64,000 bases of DNA. It comes from Gadus chalcogrammus (lineage: Eukaryota > Chordata > Actinopteri > Gadiformes > Gadidae). Below are positions 46,992 to 62,420 of the stretch, piece by piece (position 1 is the stretch's first letter; each line of letters opens with the position of its first letter). The stretch spans positions 33,051,170-33,115,169 of the forward strand of contig NC_079427.1 of assembly GCF_026213295.1 (NCBI RefSeq). The letters are read 5' to 3'. The position numbers and the translations under genes are program-made. The notes beneath the pieces are model-generated. The model had not been told where the DNA came from. It worked only from the letters and a program-made list of their open reading frames with translations, and ran no database searches.

Positions 46992-47167
46992 CGTCCACAC
47001 AAAGCCGATTTTATGGTGAAACCGCATAAATCTTGTCCGTTCGGCCGACGTCCAGACGGAGCCGGCGAATCCGGGGCCCGAAACCGCACATTTCTGAAAC
47101 CACCCCTCGGTGGTGGTTTCAAATCTATCCGGACCTATGCGGTTTCGTGTTAGGATTTGTGTGGACG
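46992..47167. mobile_element. Small palindromic hAT-like miniature element
   Basis: Ends CGTCCACACAAA and (reversed) CGTCCACACAAATCC are inverted repeats about 175 bases apart. Internal GAAACCGCATA words are also inverted (GAAACCGCATAAATC against TATGCGGTTTC). Such CCGTCCACAC ends are common in fish miniature hAT elements. Confidence 0.55.
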
Positions 47168-47787
47168 TCTGAAACGCTTGATGGCATTAGCCCCTCTCAC
47201 CAGCTGGGGGACGTCAGAGTTGCATGTGATTTTTTATTTATTATTTTATTTGTATTCTTTTTGTAACTTTAAATAAAGCCCATTGATAAATGTATTTAGT
47301 AACTGTACATTAAAAAGTATTTCTGCTCAATTTAAAAGGTTGAATCTCCTCGTGACTGAATGTTTGTATACAGCGCGCAGGCTTGATGCGCTCCACTTTT
47401 TTCTGTGGAGAACCAGCGCCTTTAATATTTGCTAAATACGAACCAGCGCCTTGAAACGAAATAGGATCGTTTTCACCAACATACTCTTCACTAGAAATGT
47501 TTTGTGAAATGATTTTCAAGCAGTCTTGCGGTATCAGCTTGGTAGATGAACAGCGAGGTGTCCGATAGGGCAAGAGATCCAAGATCAGCTGGTGATGTGG
47601 CCAGCGAAGCTGTGAATCGTGGTGCATGGTGGAGTTGTTTTCTTCAATCCACAAGCGCCAAAGTCACTTTCTGCCTTTTCTCGGTTCAAGACGGCACACA
47701 AGTTAGAATTCTATTTTATTATTCGACTACATATAGGACCCAATTTCAATACATATTCATGCCTCCACCGGTGAAATGCTCCTTTAA

Positions 47788-48884
47788 CGATTGAAACAGA
47801 ATAACACACCTTCCAACGAATAGCAGACACACAATGGCCATACATTCAATAGTATTCTGCTTGTCTGTATCACTGCAATAATTATTAACAGTAAAATTAT
47901 GAAAGTTTGAAATATTTTCAGCCAAAAACAATTCTCTTTCGACAACATATCTATGATTAATAATGGTGGGCTTTATAGGTGATAACTGTTTTGAAGGGCA
48001 CAGCCCCCTCCCATCTCTCCCATATACATCATGCTAAACCACTAATTTGTAATGCATGGAATTTTTTTACTCATATATTCTTTACATTCAGCATTTAAGT
48101 ATTATTAATCCAAATTGCAGGTTTCAATGTCGACAACATTTATAGTGGCGGATCCTTGCAGCATATCCTTACCTGTTAATAACTGATTGAAAAAGAGTGA
48201 ATTGAATGCCTGATCAGATTGACGAGGAAGGGTAATGAAGAGAGCCAGGAGGAAGGCTGAGGCGCGATCATGGAAACCGTCAGCTATCGTCTGACGGCCA
48301 TTCACCTCTGGAGACAATGGTGCAGTATTTATGGGGTTCCTGTGTAGCCGGATAACGCATATCAGAGCCAAGACGTCCTCTTCTCTGTGCTGATAATTGT
48401 TAACAGGTATGCAAGAACAGAGTTGGAGTTGTCTACAACGTCCACAACTGAATAGCTAGCTCACTCGATCTGCCCAATATTGTATTTCTGCTATTTTTCT
48501 TTGCAGCTGAGTCAAACTTTCTCCCCAGAATAAATAACACTGATGTATTTTGAGGACGTTGTCAGGTCCAGGATACATTTGGGCTAATCTCTATAAAGAG
48601 ATTACAAGACGGGGAAATCGTACTCAGCCAAAGGGTTCCCAGATTGTTGCTCTACAAAAGGACTGCGTTCGATCCCACTTGGTCAATACTTCTCCTGTAT
48701 ACTGCTAGTACGAACGGTCTGCAAACAGATACAAAGAATGCTCGGACAGTAAACTCTTGATGTGTGTTAACTACAGATTCTGCATTCATATGCAGACATC
48801 CGTTTATAAAGATTAGGTCACAATCAAATGGCTTACAATTTCCATACGGTACATCTGTAATTGGGAGGTACTGCAAGAGTGTGA

Positions 48885-48890
<6 letters not shown>
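47788..48890. other. Unique stretch, nothing recognised
   Basis: No gene or repeat recognised. Confidence 0.5.

Positions 48891-48978
<88 letters not shown>
48887..48978. repeat. (GA)n microsatellite
   Basis: About 90 bases of pure GA followed by ACGGGGGGGG. Confidence 0.97.
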
Positions 48979-48979
<1 letters not shown>

Positions 48980-49199
48980 GGGGGGGGGCAAGCGAGCAAG
49001 AGCGATGTATGGAGAGGTAGGGGAGAGAGTGGGAGGGAATGAGAGTGTCTGAGTAAACCCAGAGAGAGAATGTTCTTGTGCGGTCTGTCAGCTTTCCCTC
49101 CTTCATTCTCATCCTCTATTTTCTTTCTGTCCTTCTGTCACTGTCCTTGAGACACAGAGGGAACATTCAGTGCCAAGAGGCAGGACAAAAGCTGTCACA

Positions 49200-50155
<956 letters not shown>

Positions 50156-50462
50156 TGTGTATGTGTGTCTGTGTGTACTATCAGTTAAATATACACACAC
50201 ACACACACCAAAAACATCAAACCACAACCCATAGTCCCTGTTGCATTCAACAGAACAATTGAGATAATTAAAGTGGTTTGGCAGCCTAATGTTGCATCAT
50301 AATAATATAATCAATATTCAATGTTATTCATGAAATCAGAGAGACATCTGAAAACGTTTATAACAAGTATGTAACCTAAAGAGCTTTAATATATTGACAA
50401 ACAAAGACTACCCAAGGTTTAGATTTTATTTATTTAATTTGTCATGTTGTTTATTTATCTAG

Positions 50463-50464
<2 letters not shown>

Positions 50465-50519
<55 letters not shown>

Positions 50520-50577
50520 TGTGTCTGTGTCTGTGTCTGTGTCTGTGTCTGTGTCTGTGTGTGCGTGTGCGTGTGCT
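50465..50577. repeat. Compound (GT)n(GTGTCT)n
   Basis: About 52 bases of GT pass into seven or so GTGTCT hexamers and then GTGCGTGTGC. Confidence 0.96.
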
Positions 50578-51894
50578 AGTCTCTGGTTCCTTAAATCACT
50601 TTGCTTTTCATTTGGGCAAATACAATGTTGAGTTTCCCAAAGGGAGACATCACTCTTCATCTGAGGCAGCGATCAACTCAATACAAATACAATGCAATAC
50701 CAACAGACATCTCACTGAACTTTAAATGAGCCACTGCATGAATCTAGCCCTGACTACCCAACGTAAGTGCTAAATGTTTACACCACAGTCGTCGTTTGAT
50801 TGGCTAGCGTCTGATAATTGAATATGCAACGTTGTCTTCAATCAACTTCAATGAATTAATTACATTCTAATATTTTGTTTGTGCTTGACATTAAAAAAAG
50901 CCAGGTTATCCTTCATTATTCAAAAGGTTATGTTAGATATATAAACAATTATTTTGTTACCATGCAAACCTCAGAGAGTACTCACGGGACTCTTAAGTCC
51001 CGACTTAAAGGGTTAGAAAGGCCAAAATAAAGGAAGGTATGATATAAAATAAGCTAGTGTTTTAGCCATGGGAGGTTGAAAGCCATGAACAATTCAGAAT
51101 AAGAAGTTTAAATGTTAGGCATATACTGTGCTGATTTAAAAAAAAAAATATATGGATGATAATAATGTATCAAAGAGCAAAGTTTTTGTCTTCCTGCAGC
51201 ATAACAAAAATATATTTAATTTGAATAAAAAGCTCTGAAAAGCAGTAACGCATCTGATTAATGAAATAGTTATTAACCAGGTTTTTCTCAATGGATAAAA
51301 AATATTGAGATGGCTGTATTAAAATGGTGACCATGCCATTAATACAATAAATAATTACGACATCTTGATTTGATTTGCATGATAAAATGTCTGTTTGTAT
51401 TCTGCATGACTTGACTAGTCAAGTCATGAATAGTGCTCTATTTCTCGAAAAGCACCAGATACGCAGAGAGTGAGAATCAACCCACATCGTTGCATTAATC
51501 CTAGTAAAACTTGGACATCCATTCAGATTTAATGGTGTGTGTTTAATGGTGATAGAGACCCAGAGCCTGTAAAAACTCACCATTCATTCCGATGAGGCCA
51601 TCGTTGGTAAACTTTTATCTCCTTTTAATGACTTGATAGAAATATGTTGTTTTTTTTCCATTCTCCTTCAGCGTCCGAGTGGGACACTTAGACAAGGGGC
51701 CCTGTTCCAGCTAACTAAAGAAACATGAGTCCTTGAACACGCTCCAGATCACCACCCTCCCCCTCCCCGCTCTGCTCCCACCTCCCGGTGATTCACCATT
51801 TCCATTTCCCCCCAAACCTGCCAGCCGTCTTCAGGGGCTGAGACGATACCCTGCAGAACCTCAGACAGCCCACAGGAGCCGGGACACTGCGTGG
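50578..51894. other. Unique stretch with a perfect 24-bp palindrome
   Basis: No gene recognised. A spacer-free perfect palindrome (half-site CATGACTTGACT) lies at 51405-51428. Confidence 0.55.
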
Positions 51895-52180
51895 CAGACA
51901 CGACCCGGGACAGGGGAAGCGGATGGGACAGGGGGGACAGGGGGGCAGACAGGCCCCGGGACAGGGGGGCAGAAGGGCCCTGGGAGAGGGGGGGGAGACA
52001 GGACCCGGGACAGGGGGGGCAAATCGGCCCCTGGAGAGCGGGGGAAACAGGACCCGGAACAGGGAGGGCAGACGGGCCTCGGGACAGGGGGGGAGACAGG
52101 ACCCGGGATAGAGGGGGCAGACGGGCCCGGGACAGGGGGGGCGGACGGCCCCGGTACAGGGGGAGGGGGGGCAGCGTAGA
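51895..52180 (+). repeat. G-rich minisatellite (CCCGGGACAGGGGGG)
   Basis: The core GACCCGGGACAGGGGGGG, about 18-30 bases long, is repeated about ten times with variable G runs. All six frames are largely open because stops are rare in the unit; Gly-Gln-Gly and Pro-rich frames are not genes. Strong G-quadruplex potential. Confidence 0.92.
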
Positions 52181-52214
52181 GCTGCCAGCCCACTGGAACA
52201 TACTAGTCTGCTTT

Positions 52215-52660
52215 TAAATAAGAGAGAGAGAGAGAGAGTGTGCAAGACAAAGAGAGGGATAGATACAGAGGGAGAGCGAGAGAGAGGGGGAGCAAGAGAG
52301 ATAGAGGTAGAGAGAGCAAGAGAGAGAGAGACGGAAAGAGGGAAAGAGAGAGAGACAGAGAGAGTGAGCAAGAGAGAGGGAGAGAGAGCAAGAGAGAGAG
52401 AGGGACAGAGACAGAAAGAGAGATAGGGAGTGAGCGGGAGAGAGGGAGGGGGGGCAATTGAGCAAGAGTGATATATGGAGAGGTAGGGGAGAGAGAGTGA
52501 GGGAAAAGAAGTATGACAGAGGGAGAGGGATGAGTGAGCGAGAGTGAGGGAGAGCGAGAGCAAGAGAGAGAAAGGGGGAGAGAGAAAGCGAGGGAGAAGG
52601 AGCAAGGGGGGAAGAGAGAGCGAGAAGGAGAGAGGGAGACAGCAAGAGAGTGAGAGAGCA
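52215..52660 (+). repeat. (GA)n-rich purine tract
   Basis: About 440 bases of GAGA interrupted by CA, GG and TA. It adjoins the G-rich minisatellite. Confidence 0.92.
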
Positions 52661-53047
52661 GAAGGGAGAAAGAGATGGATGGCTGGGGGAATTGAATGTG
52701 GCTGTGGAATTGGATGAGAGTGTCAAAAAATGACAAGATGATCTAAAACAGGGCAAGAGAGAGCGAGTCAGATGGAAATGATACCAGGACATTTGTGGTA
52801 ATTTTCCTCTTTAATAGCGGCGTGACATGCAGAGTCAGTTTGTCCTTTTAATGCAAACTCCTTCCAGCCGGACACCTCGTCCATCTCTCGTGATCCCCTG
52901 TCCCCGGCCCGCCTGGCGTCTCTCTGACTGCCTCCCTACATTTATCCTCTCATCTGTCTCTATCGCCTCATCTTTACAATTGTCTGCTATTTCCCTCCAC
53001 TTCCTCCTCCAATGTCCTTTCAACAAAGATAGGATAGTCTCCTCCCA

Positions 53048-56585
<3,538 letters not shown>

Positions 56586-56831
56586 TTTCCGAGAGGAGGC
56601 GGGTGCTCTGATGTTGGATTGTTACACTGCCAAGACATTTTCTAACCCGATCACTGTACAAACAAACACCACCTACGTTTAACTTGCAGTGCATGGGGTA
56701 TATACAACATAAACAGAGCCTTTCGCAAAACCATTACATAATCATAGAGCAGAACATTCGACATACCTCGGAAAAGTAGGGGAAAAAGTGAGGCCATAAG
56801 TGGTCGCACAGGATTGAAAAGGGCAAATACG

Positions 56832-57217
56832 CAACCCAGTCTCACGGAAATACGTCACACTGTCACGTCATTTAATCGATTAATTTGTGATCTGGGACAC
56901 AAATTTGTTCATGCCCAAATCAGAAATTTCTAACAATATCACAGCTTTTGGCCACCCGTTTCTACTTTCACCTTTGATTCTGGGAAAATGTGACAATTCA
57001 CAGATATATTTAATGCAGGTGCACTGCTCTGTAGGCAAACCGCAGCGGAAAAAAAGGTATCTGCTTCATCTCTTCTTTTTCGAATGAGTTTGAAATTTGT
57101 GCTTTTGGCACGAAAATTTGTGCTTTTGGCACGTTGAAATTACGTGTCCCAGATCACGAATTAATAGATTAAATGACGTGACGTGACAGTGTCACATATT
57201 TCCGTGAGACTGGGTTG
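56832..57217. mobile_element. 386-bp miniature element, CAACCCAGTCTCACG termini, 7-bp target duplication
   Basis: The ends CAACCCAGTCTCACGGAAATA and its reverse complement form inverted repeats of about 65 bases. AAATACG is repeated directly at 56825-56831 and 57218-57224. Internal sequence (TTTCACCTTTGATTCTG, CTGCTCTGTAGGCAAACCGC) matches the right end of the 6.87-kb element near 42610-42720, so it is a deleted relative. Confidence 0.82.
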
Positions 57218-57224
57218 AAATACG

Positions 57225-57770
57225 TGGCCTAGGAAGGGTTGCACTATTAAGTAACGTCACTTTTATGGTATACGGATGCAAGGTATCATTATGTACTGGA
57301 TGAGTACTTGGATGCCTATAAGGTTCATCAGGTCGCTATAATAAAACTAAAAATAAACACAAGAATCCTGATTGTCAAGTGAGTTGATTGTGTATTGTTT
57401 CATGCAAAGATCAAAGCTTTGATTTTTTGCTGCCACAATAGCTGATATTACAACATCCTCTTTAGGGTTGCAAACATGACAACAATGAAACACATCTTTC
57501 TTACAGACATACAAGAGATCAAGAGGGTCGCGAGGGGTTGTGTGGGCAACTGTTACATCATTTCAAAAGACAACGTCGTACTTCTTCTGACAGTAGACTT
57601 GTGACCTTTGACATTTAACAGTAAAGAGGCCTGTGTTTACCTGAATGCGCTACTCCGGTGACTTAACTCTACTTCTCTATCATATAGTGGACGGCATACT
57701 CCTGAAGAGATCCACAGATAATCTTAAAGGTAAACCGCAGGATTTTCCAACATGGACCCTTTTTGCAAGG
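57225..57770. other. Unique stretch, nothing recognised
   Basis: TGACCTTTGACA at 57603-57614 resembles a nuclear-receptor DR1 site, but this is a weak match. Confidence 0.4.
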
Positions 57771-58204
57771 GTGTGCGTTCACACCAAAAGCTGTAAGGCG
57801 TTTTGAGCGATAAACGCCCATTCACTTTCTATAAGACATGAGCGATAAAGCGTTTGGAGCGATTAAACGCTTGAGCGATAGCTCTAAAGCTGTAAAGCTG
57901 TAAATGAGAGTTGAAAACATCTCAACTCTATGCATATGAGCTAGTAGCGTTGCGGCTGTAAATGACCGCCAGCCAATCGGAATGTAGATGTCTCTCGTCG
58001 GCGTTGGTCCCAGTAAACGCGAGAACTTTAGTTTCTAGTTTCTACCACACATTTGTTCCTTCATCATGGTGCGTGAGAGAATAATTGCGGCTATTGCAGG
58101 GCATCGTATTTGTCCGCTATTTATAGCCAACGTGGTCTTATTATAGCCCGATCATTAACTAAAAAACACATAGAAAGAATAACGCATCCAGCATATGATT
58201 TCAA

Positions 58205-58430
58205 CAATGTATGAGGGCATGGGCAATCTGCATTACACAAAAGGGATTGTCGCACAGTGGAATGCTGATGGAACCAACGGACGAGCGGTGGGTGGAGATA
58301 TGTGCATATTTCAGAAGCAGGATACCACACAAAAAAAAATTTCTAATTTGTCAGCTTGCCATGTGTTTGCCTGGCACAAATGCTCCCGTTGAGTGGATCT
58401 TTTCCATAATAAACAATACTATACAGTATA
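58205..58430 (+). pseudogene. Carboxyl-terminal dimerisation fragment of a hAT transposase
   Basis: The frame reads PTDERWVEICAYF, then LAMCLPGTNAPVEWIFSIIN. The pattern L-x-x-x-x-APVE-x-x-FS is the conserved core of the hAT dimerisation domain, in which Trp here replaces a usual Arg. No catalytic domain precedes it, and the frame leads directly into the LTR-like repeat at 58440. Confidence 0.65.
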
Positions 58431-58439
58431 CACACACAC

Positions 58440-59036
58440 TGTGGCAACCCGCTCCTTGATTGAGCCGGGTTCCAGGTATAAATCACGCTTGGCAGTGTGG
58501 GTTAAGCCATTAAAGGCATTTATTGCAGACAACTTAAATCAAACAAAGTAAACGCGGTCTCTAGGGCCTCTGTGGGCCTCTAGCCTCTCGCGGACACGAG
58601 CGCTTCCTCCTTCCTCACTCCCGTTTTTGGGCTGCGGCGGCGGCGTCTCTCGCGGCTGCGGTGGCGTCTCACGCGGCGGCGGCGGCGGCGTCGTCTCTCG
58701 CGGCGGCGGCGTCGTCTCTCGCGGCGGCGGCGGCGTCTCTCGCGGCGGCGGCGTCTGTCCCGTCCGGGTTCTGCATTCTGAATGGGTGGGGTACTTTACC
58801 GGGGGGTCGTAGTGGGATCTTCATGCCTGCATTCTCCATATGTGGCAACCCGCTCCTTGATTGAGCCGGGTTCCAGGTATAAATCACGCTTGGCAGTGTG
58901 GGTTAAGCCATTAAAGGCATTTATTGCAGACAACTTAAATCAAACAAAGTAAACGCGGTCTCTAGGGCCTCCGTGGGCCTCTAGCCTCTCGCGGACACGA
59001 GCGCTTCCTCCTTCCTCGCTCCCGTTTTTGGTCTGC
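58440..59036 (-). mobile_element. Gmr1-related relic with two 196-bp direct repeats
   Basis: Two nearly identical segments (58440-58635 and 58841-59036, TGTGGCAACCCGCTCC on the plus strand) flank about 205 bases. On the minus strand each repeat contains AATAAA and ends GGTTGCCACA, like the tail of an LTR. The sequence after it (TATGGAGAATGCAGGC, CCCACTACGACCCCCCGG) matches the leader of the Gmr1-like element, and the ATG is followed by the same first six residues. The 5' parts of the LTRs and nearly all coding sequence are gone. Confidence 0.6.
58669..58776 (-). pseudogene. gag start with an expanded Ala-Arg-Asp repeat
   Basis: The minus-strand frame starts MQNPDG, identical to the first six residues of gag at 18614. 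It then becomes repeats of AAAARD and AAAARDD encoded by (GCC)n-rich DNA, and stops after 35 residues. The trinucleotide expansion is probably a slippage product after the element lost function. Confidence 0.55.
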
Positions 59037-59070
59037 CCAAATTTCGCGTTTGGTGTGAACGCACAGTTAC

Positions 59071-60494
59071 TGTACGTTCACACCAAATGCGAAATTTGTC
59101 GCCCGTTCGCGTTGTTGCCGAAGTTTTGTCGCGCCACACACCATAATCTGTCGCTGTGCAAGTTTTGTCGAATTTGTCGCGCCACAACAAGAGACCCACA
59201 TTGCATGTCTTTACCTTTGTGGAAGAGGGAGACGTCGGAGGACCCGACGCAGTATATTCATAATATTGTAATGACCGCAGAAGAGGCAATGAATGAAGTA
59301 TTGAATAGACAGAGATTTATTAGATAGGCCTACCTAATAAACCGTTGGAGCACACAAGACCGGAAACATAGCAACAAACCCCGAGAAGCCCAATCCCTAT
59401 GAGAGCTCCCCGCGCTACGGCCATCCGGAGGCGCACAGAGCTTTTGGCCGTGATATTATATACAAATATTATATTATATACTATTATATTATATATAGAG
59501 CTCCGGGAGTCGCAAACGGCAACATTCACTTTCTCCTCCATGCTGCAGTCACCCCTGACTGCACTGCACTGAGTTTGACGGTTGAACGCTGATTGGCTGT
59601 TACGTTACACATGTGACTCAGTGGCCACGCTGTTGAACCCTGATTGGCTGTCATCAAGCGAAATTCGCGTCAAAGCAACGCGAATTGTGCAAAGCAAGTA
59701 ACTGTGCGTTCACACCAAACGCGAAATTTGTCGCCCGTTCGCGTTGTTGCCGAAGTTTTGTCGCGCCACACACCATAATCTGTCGCTGTGCAAGTTTTGT
59801 CGAATTTGTCGTGCCACAACAAGAGACCCACATTGCATGTCTTTACCTTTTGTGGAAGAGGGAGAGATGTCGGAGGACCCGACGCAGTATATTCATAATA
59901 TTGTTATGACCATGGAAGAGGCAGTGAATGAAGTATTGAATAGACAGAGATTTATTAGATAGGCCTACCTAATAAACCTTTGGAATACACAAGACCGGAA
60001 ACATATCAACGCCGGTAAACAAACCCCGAGAAGCCCAATCCCTATAAAGCTCCCCGTGCTACGGCCATCCGGAGGCGCACAGAGCTTTTGGCCGTGATAT
60101 ACTATTATATTATACATAGAGCTCCGGGAGTCGCAAACGGCAACATTCATTTTCTCCTCCATGCTGCAGTTCACCCCGGACTACTGCACTGAGTTTGACG
60201 GTTGAAAGCTGATTGGCTGTTACGTTACACATGTGACTCAGTGGCCACGCTGTTGAACGCTGATTGGCTGTCATCACGCGAAATTCCTGTCAAAGTTAAA
60301 ATATTTCAACTCGAGCGAATTTGTTGCGCCACAAATCCTCGTGAACGCGCTCGCCTGTGCACGCCGAAAGTGTGGCGCAACAAATCAAAACTTGACGCCG
60401 GTTTTCTCTCGCGAAAAATTCGCACGATACGCGTCTATACGTTCACTTTGTATGGGATCCTGTCACCCCGTCACGTTTGGTGTGAACGCACAGT
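59071..60494 (+). mobile_element. Tandem pair of a Harbinger-like miniature element
   Basis: Unit 1 (59071-59698) starts ACTGTACGTTCACACCAAATG. Unit 2 (59699-60494) starts ACTGTGCGTTCACACCAAACG, is closely similar over about 590 bases and ends GGTGTGAACGCACAGT. Each unit has a short frame with EDPTQYIHNIV and NEVLNRQRFIR (ATG at 59205 and 59867), which may be the amino end of a lost element protein. Only unit 2 has the right inverted end. Confidence 0.65.
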
Positions 60495-61004
60495 AAGGCG
60501 GACAGAACGCTGCAGCTGCAATCCATGAATTGGAACGCCATGTAATCCTTTAAGGCTATAGCCCGCCTTCAACACACATCCTCTAAAAGTGCTTGTTTTT
60601 GCCACTGACAGGTTCAAAGGATATTCTAACATTTTGGAAAACTTTTTCCTATCGCCTTCACCTGGTCCGTTTGTCATTGTGTCCATCCAAGTCTCAGCCG
60701 AGGACTCTCGCGAGAGTTGAGTTGTCGCAGGGAGAGAACAGTGAACACTTGAACGAGAGCGTGAGAGCAGAGAGTTTGTTGTGCTGGATGTCGGAAAGCA
60801 TGGTTTAGAGTTATCTAAGAAATTTGGATGCAGTTGAGTCTATAATGACAATAGGGAAACTACCTGCAACAACGACAAGAATTCTCCTTTTGGACACATT
60901 AACAAACAGACAAGATCAGGTGAAAGCTTAAGAAAAATATTGTGGGGATCCTTTCCATATTTGTAAGAAACTTAAAACAATCTGAGCCAGTCAGTGGCCA
61001 ACAC
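60495..61004. other. Unique stretch, nothing recognised
   Basis: No gene recognised. Confidence 0.5.
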
Positions 61005-61588
61005 GGGCGCATTACCGGAGGGTGCGGTTTGGTTCGGTTCGCCTCAGTCCGGGAGGGAGGGGGCGGTATAGCCCAGCTCAGTTCTGAGGTCACGTCTCCA
61101 CCTCCTTGTTCGCCCAAGCAAGTGTTTTACGCGACATGTTCATTGTAAAGAATAATACCTCGAGGCTACTGTTTATTTGTTTTTATCCCCATGTCGCCCG
61201 GAAGTGACGGTTCTGTCGACCAATCAACGGAGGGGGTGTTAAGCTCGAATTTTCCGGTACCCTTTCAGGCGTCCGGTCTCGTTTTCAGTACCCCAACGTA
61301 GGGGTACTGAAAACAAGGGCAAAACGAGTACGGCTCAGTCCGGGTCACACCCACTTTTGGCGGTGGAAACGCAATCCGTACCGCACCTTTGCAAACCGAA
61401 CCGTACCGCACCCTGCAGTGGAAACGCGGCATCAGTGCCCCAACGCAGGAGTACTGAAGACGAGTGCGAAACGATTACGGCTCAGTACGGTTCAGTCCGG
61501 GTCACACCCACTTTTGGCGGCGGAAACGCGAACCGTGCCGCACCTTTGCGAACCGAACCGAACCGCACCATCCGGTGGAAATGCTCCA
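61005..61588. mobile_element. Miniature element with inverted GGTGCGGTTCGGTTCG ends and a 146-bp tandem duplication
   Basis: The left end GCGCATTACCGGAGGGTGCGG and the right end in reverse, GAGCATTTCCACCGGATGGTGCGG, are inverted repeats. Inside, the block from 61288 (AGTACCCCAACGTAGG...CGGTGGAAACGC) recurs from 61434 with about 10 per cent difference. No coding capacity. Superfamily not assigned. Confidence 0.6.
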
Positions 61589-61599
61589 TTAGAGGACAC

Positions 61600-61659
61600 A
61601 CACACACAAACACATACACACACAGACACACAGACAAACACACACATACAGACACACAC

Positions 61660-61756
<97 letters not shown>
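61600..61756. repeat. (CA)n microsatellite
   Basis: Interrupted CA/CAGA from 61600, pure from about 61670 to 61756, followed by GGTATATA repeats. Confidence 0.97.
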
Positions 61757-61757
<1 letters not shown>

Positions 61758-61984
61758 GACGTATAGGTATATAAATATAGGTATATATATAGGTATATAA
61801 ATACAAAGACTTATTATTATTGATAAATCTAGCTGCCGGGACATTCTGTATCTTATTCTATTCCCGGATTATGATAGCAGTGTTGTCTCATCAGCTCCTG
61901 GAATGAGTCAGTCTTTTTATTGTTCTTCACCTGGATAGCATTACCCATACACACCCACACTCGATTCCCCATCTTGCACCAGCC

Positions 61985-62215
61985 TTTGCATCCCTCTCTC
62001 TAGTGCATGGCTCACTGCCGTCAACCTGTACTGATCCATAGGTTTTGGACGGCTGATTCATAATGAAAGGTTAGCTGACCTTGATCCTAACCCTCTTTCT
62101 AGTGAATGTTTGGCTGTTGTCAACTTGTTCTCATTAAGACGTTTGGACCGCACTTCAATAATGAAGGGCTAGACACTTATCCTAACCCTAACCCTTACCC
62201 TCTCTCTAGTGCAGA
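61985..62215 (+). repeat. Degenerate ~105-bp tandem repeat
   Basis: Two units starting CCCTCTCTCTAGTG and sharing TGCCGTCAACCTGT/TGTTGTCAACTTGT, TTTGGAC and AATGAA words. A further diverged unit may lie at 62640-62720. A short CCCTAACCCTAACCC occurs at 62176-62192. Confidence 0.5.
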
Positions 62216-62420
62216 GGTTCCCAACCTTTGACTTTAGGTGGGCCACCTGATTGTCATCAAGACCCTTCGTGGACCGCATCATATGCCAATGGTAAAAAGA
62301 GATAATTACTTGACCTCTTTGCATGCAGATAGATGAATGCACATTCAGTGACTGAGCAACGAGTGCCAGTGGCCCCTTTTTACACACTCGTTCCTGCGAG
62401 AGAGCCATGGCCAGTGGGAC
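62214..62420. mobile_element. hAT-like terminal sequence
   Basis: CAGAGGTTCCCAACCTTTGAC is close to the CAGNGGTTCCCAACCTTT terminus of vertebrate hAT (Charlie-type) elements, followed by GTGGGCCACCTG and GTGGACCGCATC. It interrupts the ~105-bp repeat. The other end was not identified. Confidence 0.5.

Larger units (their letters stand above)
45922..47783 (+). mobile_element. TTAA-type DNA element, copy 2, with nested remnants
   Basis: TTAA lies at 45918-45921 and 47784-47787. The left end AGGGCAACTTCACCC and the right end in reverse, AGGAGCATTTCACC, are similar. The first 400 bases match copy 1 at 2476-2895, including the EGTGSDIEDG peptide near 46.28 kb. Later insertions are a pogo-like 3' end (about 46359-46965) and a small palindromic element (46992-47167). 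The right border is inferred. Confidence 0.4.
57771..59068. mobile_element. Harbinger-like element with nested insertions
   Basis: The left end GTGTGCGTTCACACCAAAAGC and the right end TTTGGTGTGAACGCACAGT are inverted (GTGCGTTCACACCAAA). Between them lie a short frame (ATG at 58066, MVRERIIAAIAGHR), a hAT transposase fragment and a Gmr1-related relic. The ends resemble fish PIF/Harbinger miniature elements. Whether both ends belong to one insertion is not certain. Confidence 0.4.

Noticed and set aside
47310..47654. 114-codon minus-strand frame (MWIEENNSTMHH)
   Set aside because: It lies inside the TTAA-type element and could be a transposase remnant, but I see no motif that identifies it.
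51733..52605. Gly/Gln-rich and Pro-rich open frames of 108-270 codons
   Set aside because: They arise from the G-rich minisatellite and the GA tract, which contain few stops in any frame.
57602..57615. DR1 nuclear-receptor element
   Set aside because: The match (TGACCTTTGACA) is short and there is no gene nearby to support it.
62176..62192. Interstitial telomeric repeat
   Set aside because: Only two to three CCCTAA-like units; too short to be meaningful.
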